A DNA stretch of 64,000 nt from Lunularia cruciata (GCA_948567375.1 OX419759.1:59982593-60046592); one strand, 5' to 3'. Shown: positions 21,180 to 33,558, counted from the first letter of the stretch. The notes: generated by a model not told the origin, from the sequence alone. Translations and numbers: made by a program.

Positions 21180-23640
21180 GGCCCAATAAGAGAGGAGATT
21201 GATTTTGGTTTGGGGTTTGAAATGAGAGTTGATTCAATTGAGAATGCACTTGATGTGTTCACATTGTTTTTGTGCAATATGGACAAGATTTATGGAGCCT
21301 CTAGAGACCCCAAGCACCACACTAGTACAATGGGTAAAATTGAGTTGGATAACTTCATCCAAGAGTTTGATAGTTGGTATGATCAATAGCATATGCAAAA
21401 ACCAACTTTGCTTACACCCTTCATGGCATGGAAGGGTTATTTTAGCACTTGAGGTGCCAACCAATGGATGACTACCATGAGTTTACAAGAGCTCACTTGG
21501 AGGAGATTGAGCTATGGAGATAATATTGATCCATACACTATATGTTTATCACTTTAGGTTTAGTTTCTCAAGGTAGATCAGAAATACTCACAATTTCTAG
21601 CTCTAGTAGTGTTGGTGTATCCAATAGAGGTGCACTAATTGGAGATGATGCTACTACAAGTGGAAGTACCATTGCATGAGGTGGTGTAGTATCAGGGTAC
21701 TCCATGGTGCTATTCTTCTAGTGTTTTGGGTAGAACTACTAAGGAGTATAGAGTGAAAAGCTAAGGAGCTTGTAGGGATTCTAGCCAAAGGTTAGACAGA
21801 GCTTATGCATGGCATACACTTGCATGAGATAGTTGATCAATTTTACTCATGGAGTTACTAAGGCCCAAGCAGTCTAGTTTTGGTATGAGATCTTAGACAA
21901 AGAGTTACAATGTAGAGTCCATGATGTTACATTGTTATAGGCTACTTCAACTACTTTGGTGGTGGTCTTTAGTTTGGTTGAGCACATTGAGCTCAACATG
22001 GTTGAAGAGAGAGTGGTGATGTTTGGATTTGGTAAGGAGATCTCTTCCATAATTTTTACTTCTTCTAGAATGGACCAAAGTGCACCACACTGTGTTGGCT
22101 TTCAAGGGTAGGGTGTACAACCTAGATCTTATGGAGCAAGTGGAGGGCCTAGTGCAACTAGACCCTTACCTTCATTCCAAGTCAACAACAACCCATGAGT
22201 GGTGTTGTTGCTTGTTGGACTTGTGGTGGATCTCACCAAAAGAAAGAGTGCACTAAGGGCAATGGATATAATACATATATATATAATAATATTTGGTACA
22301 TCATAGCCAACATAGAGATAGTGTAACCATTGCCATAGATTTGGTCACAATGGTGATCAATGCTTGATCTTCACCTAGAGTTATGAAGTGGTAAGGTTAC
22401 AATGGTAGGTGGTAGAGGAGCTCTAGGTCATGGAGGACTAGGTGGTGGAAAAGAATGTACACTTGGTAGGATCCCAATACCTACTCTTACTTTTGATATA
22501 GCCATAGTTACTTGGATTGAGCCATTAGAGCAAAGATTGGCTAACATGGCCATAGCTCAAAGGAGATGAGATTCAAGTGCTGATGCTTCTACTTCTTATG
22601 CTAGTGTTAGGATATCCTTGACCTTATATTTGGAGCAACATAAGTAGATGCATATGCCATAGTGATTAGGAGTGCAGCATGTGCTCCAAATCCTAGAGGT
22701 GCATTAGTGGAGTTGAATCCATAAAGAGAAGAAGCTAGTAGACAAGTCAAACTTCCCTAGTCTTTTACACTCTTTAAGGCACTATAGACAACATCGATGG
22801 CTCCTAAACATCCTAGTACAAGTGTGGTAACTGATGAAGAGCACATGATGGACAAGATACTAGTCAACCACTTGCTACTATATATATCGAGTCTAGCACT
22901 ATGTTGAGAAGGTAGGTTAAGTTGATTATGTGCTTCCTTTTGTTCTCAACCAATGAAATTTTAACATTGGAAGTTGATGTAACTTTAGTGTTCCAATTGC
23001 CTGCCACACTTTGTGAGAGTAAGGATGATGTGGTTTTACTTCTAGAGTAGGGGTAGCTAATAGTGGAGCTAACTTGGTTGAGGAGCATGGGATCCATTTG
23101 GCAACCAATGGTTTATGGCAAGCAACAATAGCTAGGTTGGAGGAGTTACCAACAAGACTTGCCTTTGAGCAAGCTTGGTTCATGCATGTAGTTGTCTTAT
23201 TGGATAACTAGAATGGGATTTTCTATTTAGTGGGACCTTGAGGGAAGGTCTATATACCACAAAGGGTCTTATTAGACTTTGGTGCATAGCTCCTTATGTT
23301 GGGGAAGGCTATAGTTGTTGCTCTTGAGCTATAGAAGATTGATGTAGAGAGGTGTCTATTTCAGATCTAGACATCTCTAGGGGATGGTTTTGCATAATAT
23401 ATCACATGTGAGAAGCTCATTGTCTAGATTCAACCTAGTCATCTAACTAATAGCTTGGTTGGAAGTTTATGTGGTTAATGTTAAAATGGCCATCTATGGT
23501 GAGAACTCAGGCCATTGCAATAGTAGTAGGATCATATGATGTGCTAGTTGGTGGAGCAATATTATACTCCATGGGTTTCAATACTTACTATTAGGAGGAG
23601 ACAACTTCCTATAGGCCAGGTTGGTAGTTAGGTGAGGGAT
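21180..23640 (+). pseudogene. gag-protease region of D-old
   Basis: Nucleotide-level match to 39640-42110. The start MDKIYG segment (21280), the gag core around 21740-22010, a knuckle reading CWTCGG (about 22216) and the retropepsin DFGA motif (23277-23290) are recognisable. Numerous TAG/TGA codons have arisen from CAG, CGA or TGG codons by transitions. It is useful mainly as a comparison that shows which features of D-new are ancestral. Confidence 0.8.
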
Positions 23641-24009
23641 GGGTATGTCACCTACCAATGCACTTTAATAGTGGCAATCTTGGCTTACTACAATCAAGGA
23701 CCATAGCATTAATTTCAACTTTTAGTGGTTCCATTACTTAGCCTGCTGATTTATTGGAGGGGAATGCCCATGCATATACCCCAATACTTGAGGAGATCAC
23801 TTGGATTTGGAATACAAGTGAGATTGTTCCATTCACCTTGGATGTTCTATTGTGGAGCTCTAAGAAGGTATTATAGTAGCATGCGGATCAATTAGTGTAA
23901 TAGGCTTGGAGTGGAGCCTTTGTACTACTAATTGACCAATGTGAGAATGAGCTTCTAGAGTCTATTACCTTGTCACGTTTAGTTATCACATTTATTTCTT
24001 GGTAGTATC

Positions 24010-25100
24010 TAGTAATGGGAGTATGTATATTGGAGTTGTTTGGTGAGAATAACAATGAATTAGCTACGGTACTATAGGTAGGTATACAAGTTTAGATGTA
24101 CTTGTATGTGGAGAGAGATGAGACTGCTAGGCAAGTCTTTCTACATCATGTGGCACACTTGACCTATTTGTATCCTAAGTTATTACCAATATCAACAATC
24201 AAGGGTTATTATTAGACCCTACTAGTAGACATTTCTTTGTCAGATTTGGAGAGATATGGTCCCATTTATTTGGTGATTTTTGGATGACCATGTCAAGGAT
24301 ATACTCACATTGGATGAGGTCAAGATCTATATGATCCTTGTTCTAGTGTGTTTTGGGAGATACAATATTATGACATCTATAAGTTCATCAATTTGTTCTT
24401 CCAACCTACATTTTGGAGAACATTCCTTTGATGGGCTATTCTCATACACAAGTGATGGTAAGTACACATCAGGTCCATTCTTGGATAGGACATAAAATGT
24501 TGTTGGATGCAACCAAAGTTGGATCACTTCATCTTCATCTTTGGTGGACAAACCTCTCACCTAGAGAGGTTTAATAGTGTCCTTATGATGGGATTTAGCA
24601 ACTAGCCCACCTTACTATTGATGATATTGCAGATGTTATACATCAGTCTCAAATAGTAGTAGTGGATGATAGGTCACCTATGGCAATGGTGAACCTTGTT
24701 GGGTAGCCCACAATAACTTTATCCACACTCATGAGTTTCTTAGGCTCACATGCTTTTGAGAGGGAGATACTAGACTTGTTTAGAACTCACAAGTATAGTA
24801 GTTGGTGGAGCACAATGCCAATGAGAGAGTGGGAAATGGGTTTCCATATTGGTATTACCACAATTTTAGTAGTGTTAGAGGCATTCAAGCATCAAGAGCT
24901 AGGTCAAGCTATGGACTTGAGTTATTTGACTTGGAATGTGAGCCTTGGCTTGGTAGAGCAGCATAGAATGTGCTTGATAGGCATCACTACTTGGACATTT
25001 ATGAGCTCTATGCTTATCAAGACAATTCAAGCACATGTTGAGGGTGATGGAGTAAGGGGGCATGGTATTCTTGGGACACAACCGGTGGCTACTAGTTAGA
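24010..25100 (+). pseudogene. C5-DNA methyltransferase domain of D-old
   Basis: Matches 42460-43580 of D-new. Motif I survives as LELFGE (24031), the catalytic motif as PCQG (24287-24298), and the YVERDETARQ segment is intact (24101). Motif VI is damaged. Stops at several former CAG, CGA or TGG positions make it non-functional. Its presence at the same place between protease and RT shows that the domain was in the family before the two copies diverged. Confidence 0.85.
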
Positions 25101-25268
25101 GTGGTGTACTTGGGTTCATCCAAGTGAGTATGGTCTACTTAGGTTACACATTCTACTTGGGATGCAACTAAAAGATGTATGGAGCTTGCAGCCAGAGTAG
25201 AGAGAGTATTTTGCTCTGAAGTTGTGGACTCTAGCAGTTGGAGATATGACATTATTGCTTCTAAGGCC

Positions 25269-25280
25269 TGGTATAGTAGC
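25269..25280 (+). other. Conserved UAG between methyltransferase and RT in D-old
   Basis: The codons GTA TAG TAG CCA align with ATA TAG CAG CCA of D-new. The first TAG is shared. The second is the CAG codon after C-to-T change. Confidence 0.7.
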
Positions 25281-25379
25281 CAATCAATGTGTCTTCCACT
25301 CCTACATTAGTTACAAAGGATACTTGGGAGCCAAACATTAGACCCAAGCTTACAAGAGAGGAAAGACAAAGATTTTGGA

Positions 25380-25840
25380 GGTTCTTGAGAAGCTACATGA
25401 GTTCTTTTGCCTTTAGTATGAAGGATTGGGGTGCTCTAAAAGGACCTAGTATTTGGTTGAGCTGACTAGTGATACACTAGTTTTTTAACATCCTTATAGA
25501 TATAATAACATGGAGAGAGCATTGATTTAGAGTTAGAGTAGAGACCTTTTTGAGGTTGGTTTGGTGGAGATTTCACATGGAAAGAAAGCTTTAGCTAAAA
25601 TGATGCTAGCCAAAATAGATATGCATTGCAACTATAAAAATAAGCAAGTATATGGAGATTACTATCATATTAGATAGACTAGGATTGATCAATATGCTAT
25701 ATCTGTACCAAAGGAGATCTTTGATGTGATAGGGTATGCTAAGGTCTTTAATATTTGGATTTTTTAACAAGATATCATCAATTGTTGATCATGGAGGAGG
25801 TCAAGTCCAAGATAACATTTTGAATTATTGATCCTCACGG
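25380..25840 (+). pseudogene. RT first part of D-old, before insertion E
   Basis: Aligns with 43860-44330 of D-new, ending at GATCCTCACGG. At 25731-25742 it has one base more than D-new (GGGTATGCTAAG against GGGCAGCAAAG), which keeps the RT frame open across the point where D-new shifts frame. It is thus the better guide to the ancestral frame there. Confidence 0.8.
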
Positions 25841-28800
25841 TGTCAACAAGAAAAAAGCACACATGTAACCTTGGGGTTTGATGTGCAAGTTTAGAAGTTG
25901 TTCAGGGGTCATGTTTAATAGGTTTCAGGAGTTGGTTTGTTGCTACCTTGCCGTGGGAGATATTTACCATGTTATCGTGAAGTCGGGGAAAAGTTGTGGT
26001 GTTATTAGCTTGAGGACTTTGTTTGTGTGGCTAGAGTTGAGAAATAATGTTAGGTTACATGAGCTTAGGTTTTATGTTATTGGAGTGAAGAGCATTTCCT
26101 TGGTGGAGGAGCAAAAGGAATTTAGTGGGAAGAGAAGGCTGAGGAGAATGTTTTGAGAGAGAACTTGTGGTGTCAAGTTGCAAGGGAAAATACTTTGGGA
26201 GCCCTTTGCTAGGAAAAGTCATTAAGGGAGAGATGCTTCAAGACCTTTGGGCTGTGACAGACTTGGGGAAGGGAAAAAGAGAAGTATCAAAAGGTTTTTC
26301 TTTTGGGGAAGGGCAAAGAAGGATTGATGGAGTTTTGAGGGACATGGATTGATCAAAGGACTTGGTGAAGGGTAGGCAGGGTCCTATGGAAGATATGAAC
26401 CAAGGAGTCTTGTTTATTCAGGATTTGAGAGGGTTTCTATGTGTTCAGGGCCTGTGGTGTGTGGCCTTGGCAGCTCTAGGAATGGAATAAATCAAGGAAT
26501 GTGGTAGGGACAATGAAAGTGAAAGGAGAAGACAATGTGAAGTATCGAAGGGGTTTTGGGATGACAAGGAAGGATCAAGAAGAGAAGGAAATGACAGGGA
26601 CAAGAAAGGGATAAGAGGAAACCAAGTGACAAGGAATGATCCAAGGAACTCAAGGTGACATGGAAGAATTGAAGGGACTTAAAGAGATAGGAAAGGATAG
26701 TAATCGAGGAGTGTGGTAAGGACAAAGGCAGGAAAAATTGGGAATCAAGAGGAGAAGGTCTTTGAGAAAACAAAGGATAGGGAAAAATTGGAAAACAGGT
26801 GAAGGATTTTCTAAAAGTACAAGTAGTATTGAAAGGAGAAAAAGGAAGAGGAATCAAGAGAACATGAGAAGTATTAAAAGGAGAAGAAGAGAAGAAGAGA
26901 AGAAATCGAAAGGGAAGACAAAAAAGGTATTTGGGAGAACAAAAATAAAGAGAAAGGTCTTTGGGAGGACAGAGGCAGGGAGAATTGGGAATCAAGAGGA
27001 GAAGGTCTTTGAGAGAACAAAGGACAGGAAAAATTGGAAACCATGGGATGGATTTTTTGAGAGGACAAGTAGTATTGAAAGGAGAAGAAGAGTAGAAATC
27101 GCAGGGAAGACAGGAAAGGTATTCGGGAGAATAAAAAATCAGGAGAAAGGTCTTTGGGAGGACAGAGGCAGGAAGAATTGGGAATCAAGAGGAGAAGGTC
27201 TTCAAGAGAACAAAGGACAGGGAAAAATTAGAAACCAAGAGAAGGGTTTTTTGAGAGGACAGGTAGTATCAAAAGGAGAGAGAAGAGTTCAGAAATTGAA
27301 AGGGAAATCCAGAGAGGGTTTTTGAGAGACAAGAAATAGAGGACAGTGTTCAGGAAAGAAAAAGAAGATATAGAGGGTATCGAAAGGAGAGAGGCTGGTA
27401 GGAAAAGAAGGTAGGGGAAATAGAGAAAATAGAAATAGGAGAAAGATCTCAATGGATCAGAGGGCTAGACAAATTGGAGAACGGAAATGAGTTTTTTTGA
27501 GAGTAACAAGAGTGAAATCAAACAGAGTAGTAGAAACCGGAAAATAGCAGAAGTGAAATCAAGCAGAGCATAGAGGGAGAAACAAGAAAGCAGCACAAGA
27601 GGAACTAAAGTCAGAGAGGCAAAGAAATATCAAAGGAAATCGAACCAAGAGAGAAACAAAGATGAAGAAGTGGACAGAAGGTGAAGAAGCTTTTTTTTTG
27701 CAGCTGTGTGATGCAGAGGTTGCCAAAATCCTTGGATTATTTTATCTGGTGGCTGCTTTTTTGTGTTGTTGACTTGATCAAAGGAAGTCTTCAGGGAGTA
27801 ATAATTTTTGTTGATTAATCAGAGGAAGTAGTATTTGGGGAATTCTGTTGTTCTTTATCTGCTCAAATTGAATCAGGATTGCTGGTAGGAAAAGAAGGTA
27901 GGGAAACAAAGAAAATAGAAAATAGGAGAAGGATTTTTGGTAGAACAAAGGACTGGAAAAGTTGGAAGACTTGAAGGAGATGTGAAAGAGAGACATGATG
28001 GATGTTTCAGAAGGAAGATTGGGTTGAGAGGAAGAAAAATTCTCAGACGAGGAATGACTTGGGCTGTCTGGAACAGAGTAGAGAAAATTTTGGAAGAGCA
28101 AAGACTTGGTGTTTGTGTGAGAAGAGTTAACTTCAAAGGAGAGGCAGGGCCTGGCTGTACGAAGGAGTAGGGGTTTGAAGAAGGAAGAATGTGGCCTAGA
28201 TGACAAGGGATCAAGGGCCTGAAAAGGAACATAGAGGAAAAATTCCCAAAGGAGTTAGGGCTAGCTGCCTAGACAGAGAGGTAAGAGAGGTAGAGTTTTC
28301 AAGAGAAGAGAGAGAAGAGAGTAGTTGCTATGTACACAAACCAAGATGGGTTTCCCATCACACAAGGGGTTGGAGATAGAGTTCTAACTGAAGGAACTTT
28401 TTGAAGAGATAAAGAAGTGCTTGGCAAGGAGGGAGAAACATAAAATCTGAAGCGGTCTGGCCGGCAGCATCGGAGGAAGAGATGACAACTCGGAGTTGAA
28501 TTTGCCTGGACAGAGAGGTAAGAGGAGGAGAAAATCCCTGAAGCTGGTTTGGTCTGGTCTGAGCAGAGATAGAGCAGGTACGTCAAGAGCTTGGACTTTG
28601 CTGTGACAAAAGCTTATGCATTGCCTTTATCCGGAGCTGTAGACATTGACTGCGACAGGACCCTTAGACCTTGATGTGGCAGAGAAATAGAGAAATTTTT
28701 CACAGTTGGACTAGTCTGAACTAAACATGCAAGTGAGAGAGAACATGTTGGAGACCAATTTTGAATTTGGCTGTTATCTTTCCTTCCTTTTGCTCATTTG

Positions 28801-29351
28801 ACAGTCATAGGGACTTAGGTGAGTTCAGCTGGTTACTTGGACTGGTTATTTCCCAAGTGGACTTGTAAATAGCGAGATGAGGGTGTGTTGAAAGCTGTGC
28901 AATTCTTGTGGATGAATGTTTTTATTGAGAATTATGAATAGTGCCATGAAGAAGGACTCCATTCTTGGCTTCTATTTAGGTATATGTAGACAAATCAAGT
29001 CATTGATCTATTTGCCGTAGATTGAGTCTAGCCCATACCTTGTGACCTGCCAAACAGACCCCACTAGAGCCATAAACCTCAGCCCAAAGCTTAAAAAACA
29101 TGAACAGGCTGTAGTGATACATTTGGTTCAGCGTTAACCCACAAAATCCAACCAAACAGTCCTAAGAAGAGCTTGTAGATAGAGCAATTATAGGCAGCTG
29201 CTCTATAAAAATGAGGAAAATGCAATCATATGAAAGAGCAGAGCCTGCGATAAACTGCAGGGGAACTTCTAACTCTTTGACATAAAGGATAACCTAAGCA
29301 TGAGCAGCTAGGTGCCCAGCGTACTCTTGAGACCATCCGATCCCCTCGACA
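25841..29351. mobile_element. Insertion E, about 3.5 kb, inside the RT of D-old
   Basis: Homology to D-new stops at CACGG (25840) and resumes with CAAGGATGT (29356). The insert begins TGTCAACAAG and ends CCTCGACA, i.e. TGTC...GACA. The flanking 4-mers are ACGG and ACAG, a possible 4-bp target duplication with one G-to-A change. I see no polymerase or integrase genes. Contents are purine-rich repeats and unassigned sequence, so it may be a non-autonomous LTR-type element; no terminal direct repeats were found by eye. Confidence 0.6.
26720..27330. repeat. Purine-rich degenerate tandem repeats in insertion E
   Basis: The block GGGAATCAAGAGGAGAAGGT recurs near 26741, 26987 and 27179, with spacing of about 246 and 192 bases, together with GACAGAGGCAGG and GTAGTATTGAAAGGAGAA. 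A further pair (GGTAGGAAAAGAAGGTAGGG) occurs near 27400 and 27884. A 195-codon frame over this region (26738-27325) is very rich in K, R, E and G and probably just reflects the repeats. Confidence 0.65.
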
Positions 29352-29353
29352 AC

Positions 29354-30260
29354 AGCAAGGATGTATTATATCAATGGAGATTCTTACCATTTGGGTTAAA
29401 GAATGTTCCTATTGAGTTCTAGAGGATCATAGATAGGATCCCAATAGGATTGGATTTTACTTGGTGTTATATTGATGATATTTTGATCTATAGCACTATT
29501 GTGAAGGAGCATGAGAAACATTGTTAGAGGTATTTGAGATCTCATAGACTCAAATTACATCTTTGGAAGTGCAGATTCTTCCATGAGCAAGTTGAGTATT
29601 TAGGCCACACTATCTACCCTAGTGGACTTGGTGTTTAGTAGACCAAGATGGAGGCTATTGCACATATTCCTTGGCCTACAAATGTGAGCAAAGTGCAAGT
29701 ATTCCTTGAGTTGGCAAACTTTTATTGCCAATATGTTAAAGGATTTAGTGCCATTGCAAAGGCCTTGACAAAGTTGACCAAGCATACATAAGAGTGGCAT
29801 TGGGGGAGATGAGCAAGAGAGAGCTTTTATAGAGCTCAAGTAGAGATTGACATTTGCCCTATTCTTAGGAGATCAATCAAAGAACCATCATTCCTAGTTC
29901 ATACTAATTGGAGTATGTTGGGGCTTGGCATAGTGCTCACCCAACAAGATGATGAGGGGTTGTGATGGCCTATGCAAGTTTCTCCAAAAGTTTAGTAAAG
30001 GCAAAGTATAGTTCATATAGGAGAGAGTGCTTGGTATAAGTGTGAGCAATATCACATTTCAATGTTACCTATTTGGTACTCCTTCACTTTCATCATTGAT
30101 TATCAACTACTAAAGTGGTTAATGTAGTCCAACAAGCTTTTAGAAAAGCTTGCACAATAGGCTCTAATTTTACAAGATTATGATCTCATGGTTATTCACA
30201 AACTTTGAATGGTGAACCATGATGCAGATGGGTTGAGTAGAAACCCATGCCCTAGCCAAC
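29354..30260 (+). pseudogene. RT second part and RNase H of D-old
   Basis: Matches 44335-45250 of D-new. The RT catalytic YIDD box is intact (about 29468-29480), followed by the thumb region and RNase H including a DHQPL-like segment (30100) and the NHDADGLSR end (30208). Many frames are broken by transitions and small deletions. Confidence 0.8.
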
Positions 30261-30599
30261 ATGATCAGATTAGAGCACATTAGCATGGTGAGATAGATGA
30301 GAAGATGGTGCCAAGTTGGCATACATTTACCTTTCTATGTATAATTTTTGAGGTTTTGATTTTATCTCTCTCAATACATATAGAAGGAGTTGTTGAGGTC
30401 ATAGATCTAGAGGGTGGAGATATTAGTATAGGTCAATGAAACATTCATGATGATATCTCAATGATGGATTATCTTTACATTAGTGTTGTGGGTGGCACTA
30501 TTGGTGCCAAGGAAAGAGATTATGTCCTTTAGAGAGCCATGCGGTTTAGATTGGAGGGTAGATACATTCTTTATGCATGAGAGGTTGGTAAAGTGCAAG

Positions 30600-32200
30600 G
30601 TAATACCACTTCCATCTTAGAGACCGTTGTTTGTAAGTCATGCTTATGAGAAGCTAGTGCATTTTGGAATAAAGCATACATATAGCTTATTCTAGTATCA
30701 TTATTGATGGCATGGTATACAAACCAATGTATGGAAGTTTGCTGCCAAATTTGTACTTTGTGACCAATTTAAAGCATCATTTAATGCTCCCATGCCATAA
30801 TTACACCCATTACCTATCATGGGCTTAGGTAACCTCTAGAATTTGGACTTTTTTTGAACCTTACCATTGACTATGAGACATCATTGGTATGTTTTTAAGG
30901 TGGAGCACTTCTCCAAATAGATTGAGTTGGTGGTAAGTCCAATGAAGGGACAACTTACTTGGTCTTGGATTGGAGTCTTAGTCATTTTGGTGCATCAATT
31001 GAAGTTCTAACTAATCAAGGTACATAGTTGTTGGGAGAGTTTTAGATCTTGTGTGATAAGGACTTGATTGCTCACTATACTACCTCTTGAGATCAACTTG
31101 AGGTAGATAGCTTAACAAAGAGAGTGGTTCAGATGATGAAGAGAGGATTGCATAAATATGATTTATAGAGAGGTCACTGGGGAGATCAGGATCTCTAATT
31201 ACCTTGGTTGGCCATGGGCTATTGGTGTCATTGGCAAGCCTCTTTAACATCCTTCTCTTCTTACTTTCTACTCTATGGGCAAGATCTAAATTTACCTATA
31301 GCTATTTGTCGTGATATTATTATAGTTTTGGATCTAGATGACCTAGTTGTATGGGTGTGCATATGTTCACAATGGGCATAGATGCAAGAGACCAAGGAGA
31401 GAAATAGGATCATGGAAGATTGGAGTGAATGATCACAATGGGACTCTTGAATGAGGGAAATTGTGAATGCCTAGCATGAACTTGGGCTTTGTATTTAAAG
31501 AGAACATGCAAGGCTCTTGAGAAGCTTCTCAAGAAGCTTCCTAAAAGCTATCTTCTTAGAGTACAAGCCAAGCTAATCAAGAAGCTTCTTGAGAAGCTTC
31601 CTTTTAGAAGCCGTCTACTTGGTATGCAAGCTAAACTAGTCAAGAACCTTCCCAAGAAGCTTCATTCTAGAAACCACCTACTTGGCATACAAGCTAAGCT
31701 AGTTGCGAAGCTTCCCAAAAAGCTTCTTCCTAGAAGTCACCACTTGGCATGCACATTATCCCATACTTGGAAGGTACCAAGTAACTTTCTAGATACCTCT
31801 AGAATATTCTTTTAATTCTTGTTAAATTTGGCATATTTATATTTTGTTAGTCTTGACTAACTCATTTGTAAACTCTAAATTGTTACAATAGACCTTTTGG
31901 AAAGTGTGCCAATAGCCTTTGAAAATTGAGCAATTGCTCAACATAGGGATACCTTATACTATACTACTATTTGAGGAGGAGATTATAAACTTTTGATCCG
32001 TTGATTTCATTTAGACAATTATGTATATCTTCAATAAATTGCATTGATAACACTTGATGTGACTATAGGCTACACTATCTTGAGAATGCATGAGGTTTTG
32101 CCTTCCAAAGTCATTTTTTTGGAAGGACATGATGGTTTGTTTTGGAAGGATTGTGTGTGCAATTGTGCACCATACCACTCTCAAACATTGATGGCACTAT
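30600..32200 (+). pseudogene. Integrase and post-core region of D-old, split by a solo LTR
   Basis: Matches 45600-46690 of D-new. The zinc module lies near 30640-30770 and the core near 30835-31140. The frame was cut at 31382 by solo LTR-B and resumes at 31893. A TGA at 31972-31974 lies at exactly the position of the TGA that ends the pol frame in D-new. Confidence 0.75.
31383..31887 (-). repeat. Solo LTR of family B inside D-old
   Basis: Minus orientation, TGTAACA... outer end at 31887 and ...GGTCTCTTGCA at 31383, about 505 bp, colinear with the LTRs of element B and rich in GAAGCTTC. Flanked by a perfect 5-bp duplication ATAGA (31378-31382 and 31888-31892). This is the product of LTR-LTR recombination of a full element. 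Confidence 0.9.
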
Positions 32201-32215
32201 GTACCCAAGCTTGGT

Positions 32216-32369
32216 AGTTGTACATGCAGGGTATGTTCTATGGCTATTCCAATGGAGCTACTACTATATTAGTGTGTGATAGTTGTTTGAAAGGATGGTA
32301 TATGGCATGTTTGACACCTCCTTTCATGGTGGTTCCTCAAGGAAAATGGCTATGTCCTTGATGTACTTG
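32216..32369 (+). pseudogene. PHD finger of D-old
   Basis: Aligns with the PHD finger of D-new. Reads CSMAIPMELLLY/CDSC-like, then GWYMAC, then WLCP, with some zinc ligands lost (a final CPRC has become CP plus a stop). It confirms that the PHD finger is an old part of the family. Confidence 0.75.
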
Positions 32370-32437
32370 ACTTATAGCTAATTCATTTTTTATGTGATAT
32401 AGATTGCAGACTAGTGACTAATGATGGTGCTCAATAA

Positions 32438-32524
32438 CACCTAGCCTCTTAATCTTTGCCTACCACAGGGCAAAGATTAAGAGGCTAGGTGCTCAGCCAT
32501 CTACTCCAAACACTTGGAGTAGAT
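32438..32524. repeat. Two adjacent perfect inverted repeats in the D-old 3' region
   Basis: A 23-bp perfect inverted repeat (32438-32460 and 32469-32491, loop of 8) is followed by an 11-bp perfect one (32499-32509 and 32514-32524, loop of 4). The left arm of the first corresponds to D-new sequence at 46945-46967. The right arm has no counterpart there. Confidence 0.85.
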
Positions 32525-32561
32525 AGCTATTTGGAGTTAGAAAGACCTAATCGCCAACTAG

Positions 32562-32668
32562 GAGGTGATTGTGGTACTTTAGAATTTATGTATGCCTTTT
32601 GTATGAGTTGTGCTTCTATAGTATATGATGTTTACAATGATATATATATGTATGATAATTTTCATGAC
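32562..32668 (+). repeat. B1 repeat of D-old
   Basis: Starts TGTGGTACTTTAGA just after the purine-rich GGAGGTGAT. Same segment as 33063-33163 and as B1/B2 of D-new. Confidence 0.75.
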
Positions 32669-33057
32669 ATTTGTAGTGCCAAAGCTAGTTTTCTTGGACG
32701 CTAGACTGATAATCATGGCATCTAGATTTTGTATTAGGGCTATTTATCACACTATGAGATCTACTATCACTTGCATTTTTTGCACTATCAAATGTGCCAT
32801 CAAGGGCACCTTTTAAGATCTTGGGCAAGAGGAGGGGTATACCTTCAAAGCGTATCTCTAGAGAGCTCACTCTCTAGTGTTGAGCCTTTGAGTTCTTGGC
32901 TATGGTGGATTAAGGCCGGTGAGCATCACCTAGATTCTCTTAGCTAGAGTGGATATGGCCTGATTGTAATGAGTGGATGATTATTGGTAGATTATTGAGT
33001 GGAGAGTCAAGTTCAGATCCAATTTGAGTGTGATTTGAGTAGAAGAGAAAATTGATT

Positions 33058-33163
33058 TTGTGGTACTTTAGAGTTAATTTATAATTTTTGTACGAGTTGT
33101 GCTTCTATAATGTAAGATGTTGACAACAATGTATGTTGTGTAATGATGCATATATGCATAATA
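33058..33163 (+). repeat. B2 repeat of D-old (right end of the element)
   Basis: TGTGGTACTTTAGAG... to ATGCATAATA. With 32562-32668 it forms the same B1 ... Z ... B2 layout as in D-new. Confidence 0.75.
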
Positions 33164-33166
33164 TAT

Positions 33167-33558
33167 TGCAAATACTCAAGTGAAGGCAAATCCAAATGCC
33201 TAGCTTAAGCTCAATTTTGGTATTTATAGGCAATATGGGTACAAGACTTCCAAAAAGCTTCCAAGGAAGGTTCCTTATAGAAGTAGCTTTACTTGGAGTG
33301 CAAGTTAAGCTAGTTATTTACTTGGCATGTAAGGTAAGTTAGTTTTAAGCTTGACATACGAGTTATTCTTCCCCTTGGAAATTTCCTAGAAGCTTCTCAT
33401 CAAGAAGCATCTTCGATGCTTCTAGAATATTCTACTCATAAGCTTCCTAGATGCTTCTAGAACATTCTTAGGCTAACTCTACCTCCTTTTGTTATATTGA
33501 CTTAGTTTACTAACTCATTACCTTCTACTAAATTTTTTGCTAACTCCATATTATTACA
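33167..33558 (-). repeat. Degenerate LTR-B copy
   Basis: Shares the TATTTATAGG box, the AGAAGCTTC palindromes and the TAACTCCATATT-TTACA end of the LTR-B family. Two three-unit heat-shock elements are intact: TTCTAGAATATTC (33420-33432) and TTCTAGAACATTC (33455-33467). No target duplication recognised. Confidence 0.75.

Larger units (their letters stand above)
20695..33163 (+). mobile_element. D-old: decayed copy of the methyltransferase-carrying gypsy family D
   Basis: Colinear with D-new from its leader (TTATGTCAAAT near 20728) through gag, protease, methyltransferase, RT, RNase H, integrase, PHD finger and the B1-Z-B2 end. Differences are dominated by C-to-T and G-to-A changes, with many new stops. 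It is interrupted by insertion E at 25841-29351 and by a solo LTR-B at 31383-31887, both of which split otherwise continuous homology. The right end reads ATGCATAATA where D-new has ACGCACGACA, differing only by transitions. Confidence 0.85.

Noticed and set aside
26738-27325. 195-codon open frame in insertion E
   Set aside because: Almost only K, R, E and G with internal repeats. It is explained by purine-rich tandem repeats with few stops on this strand.
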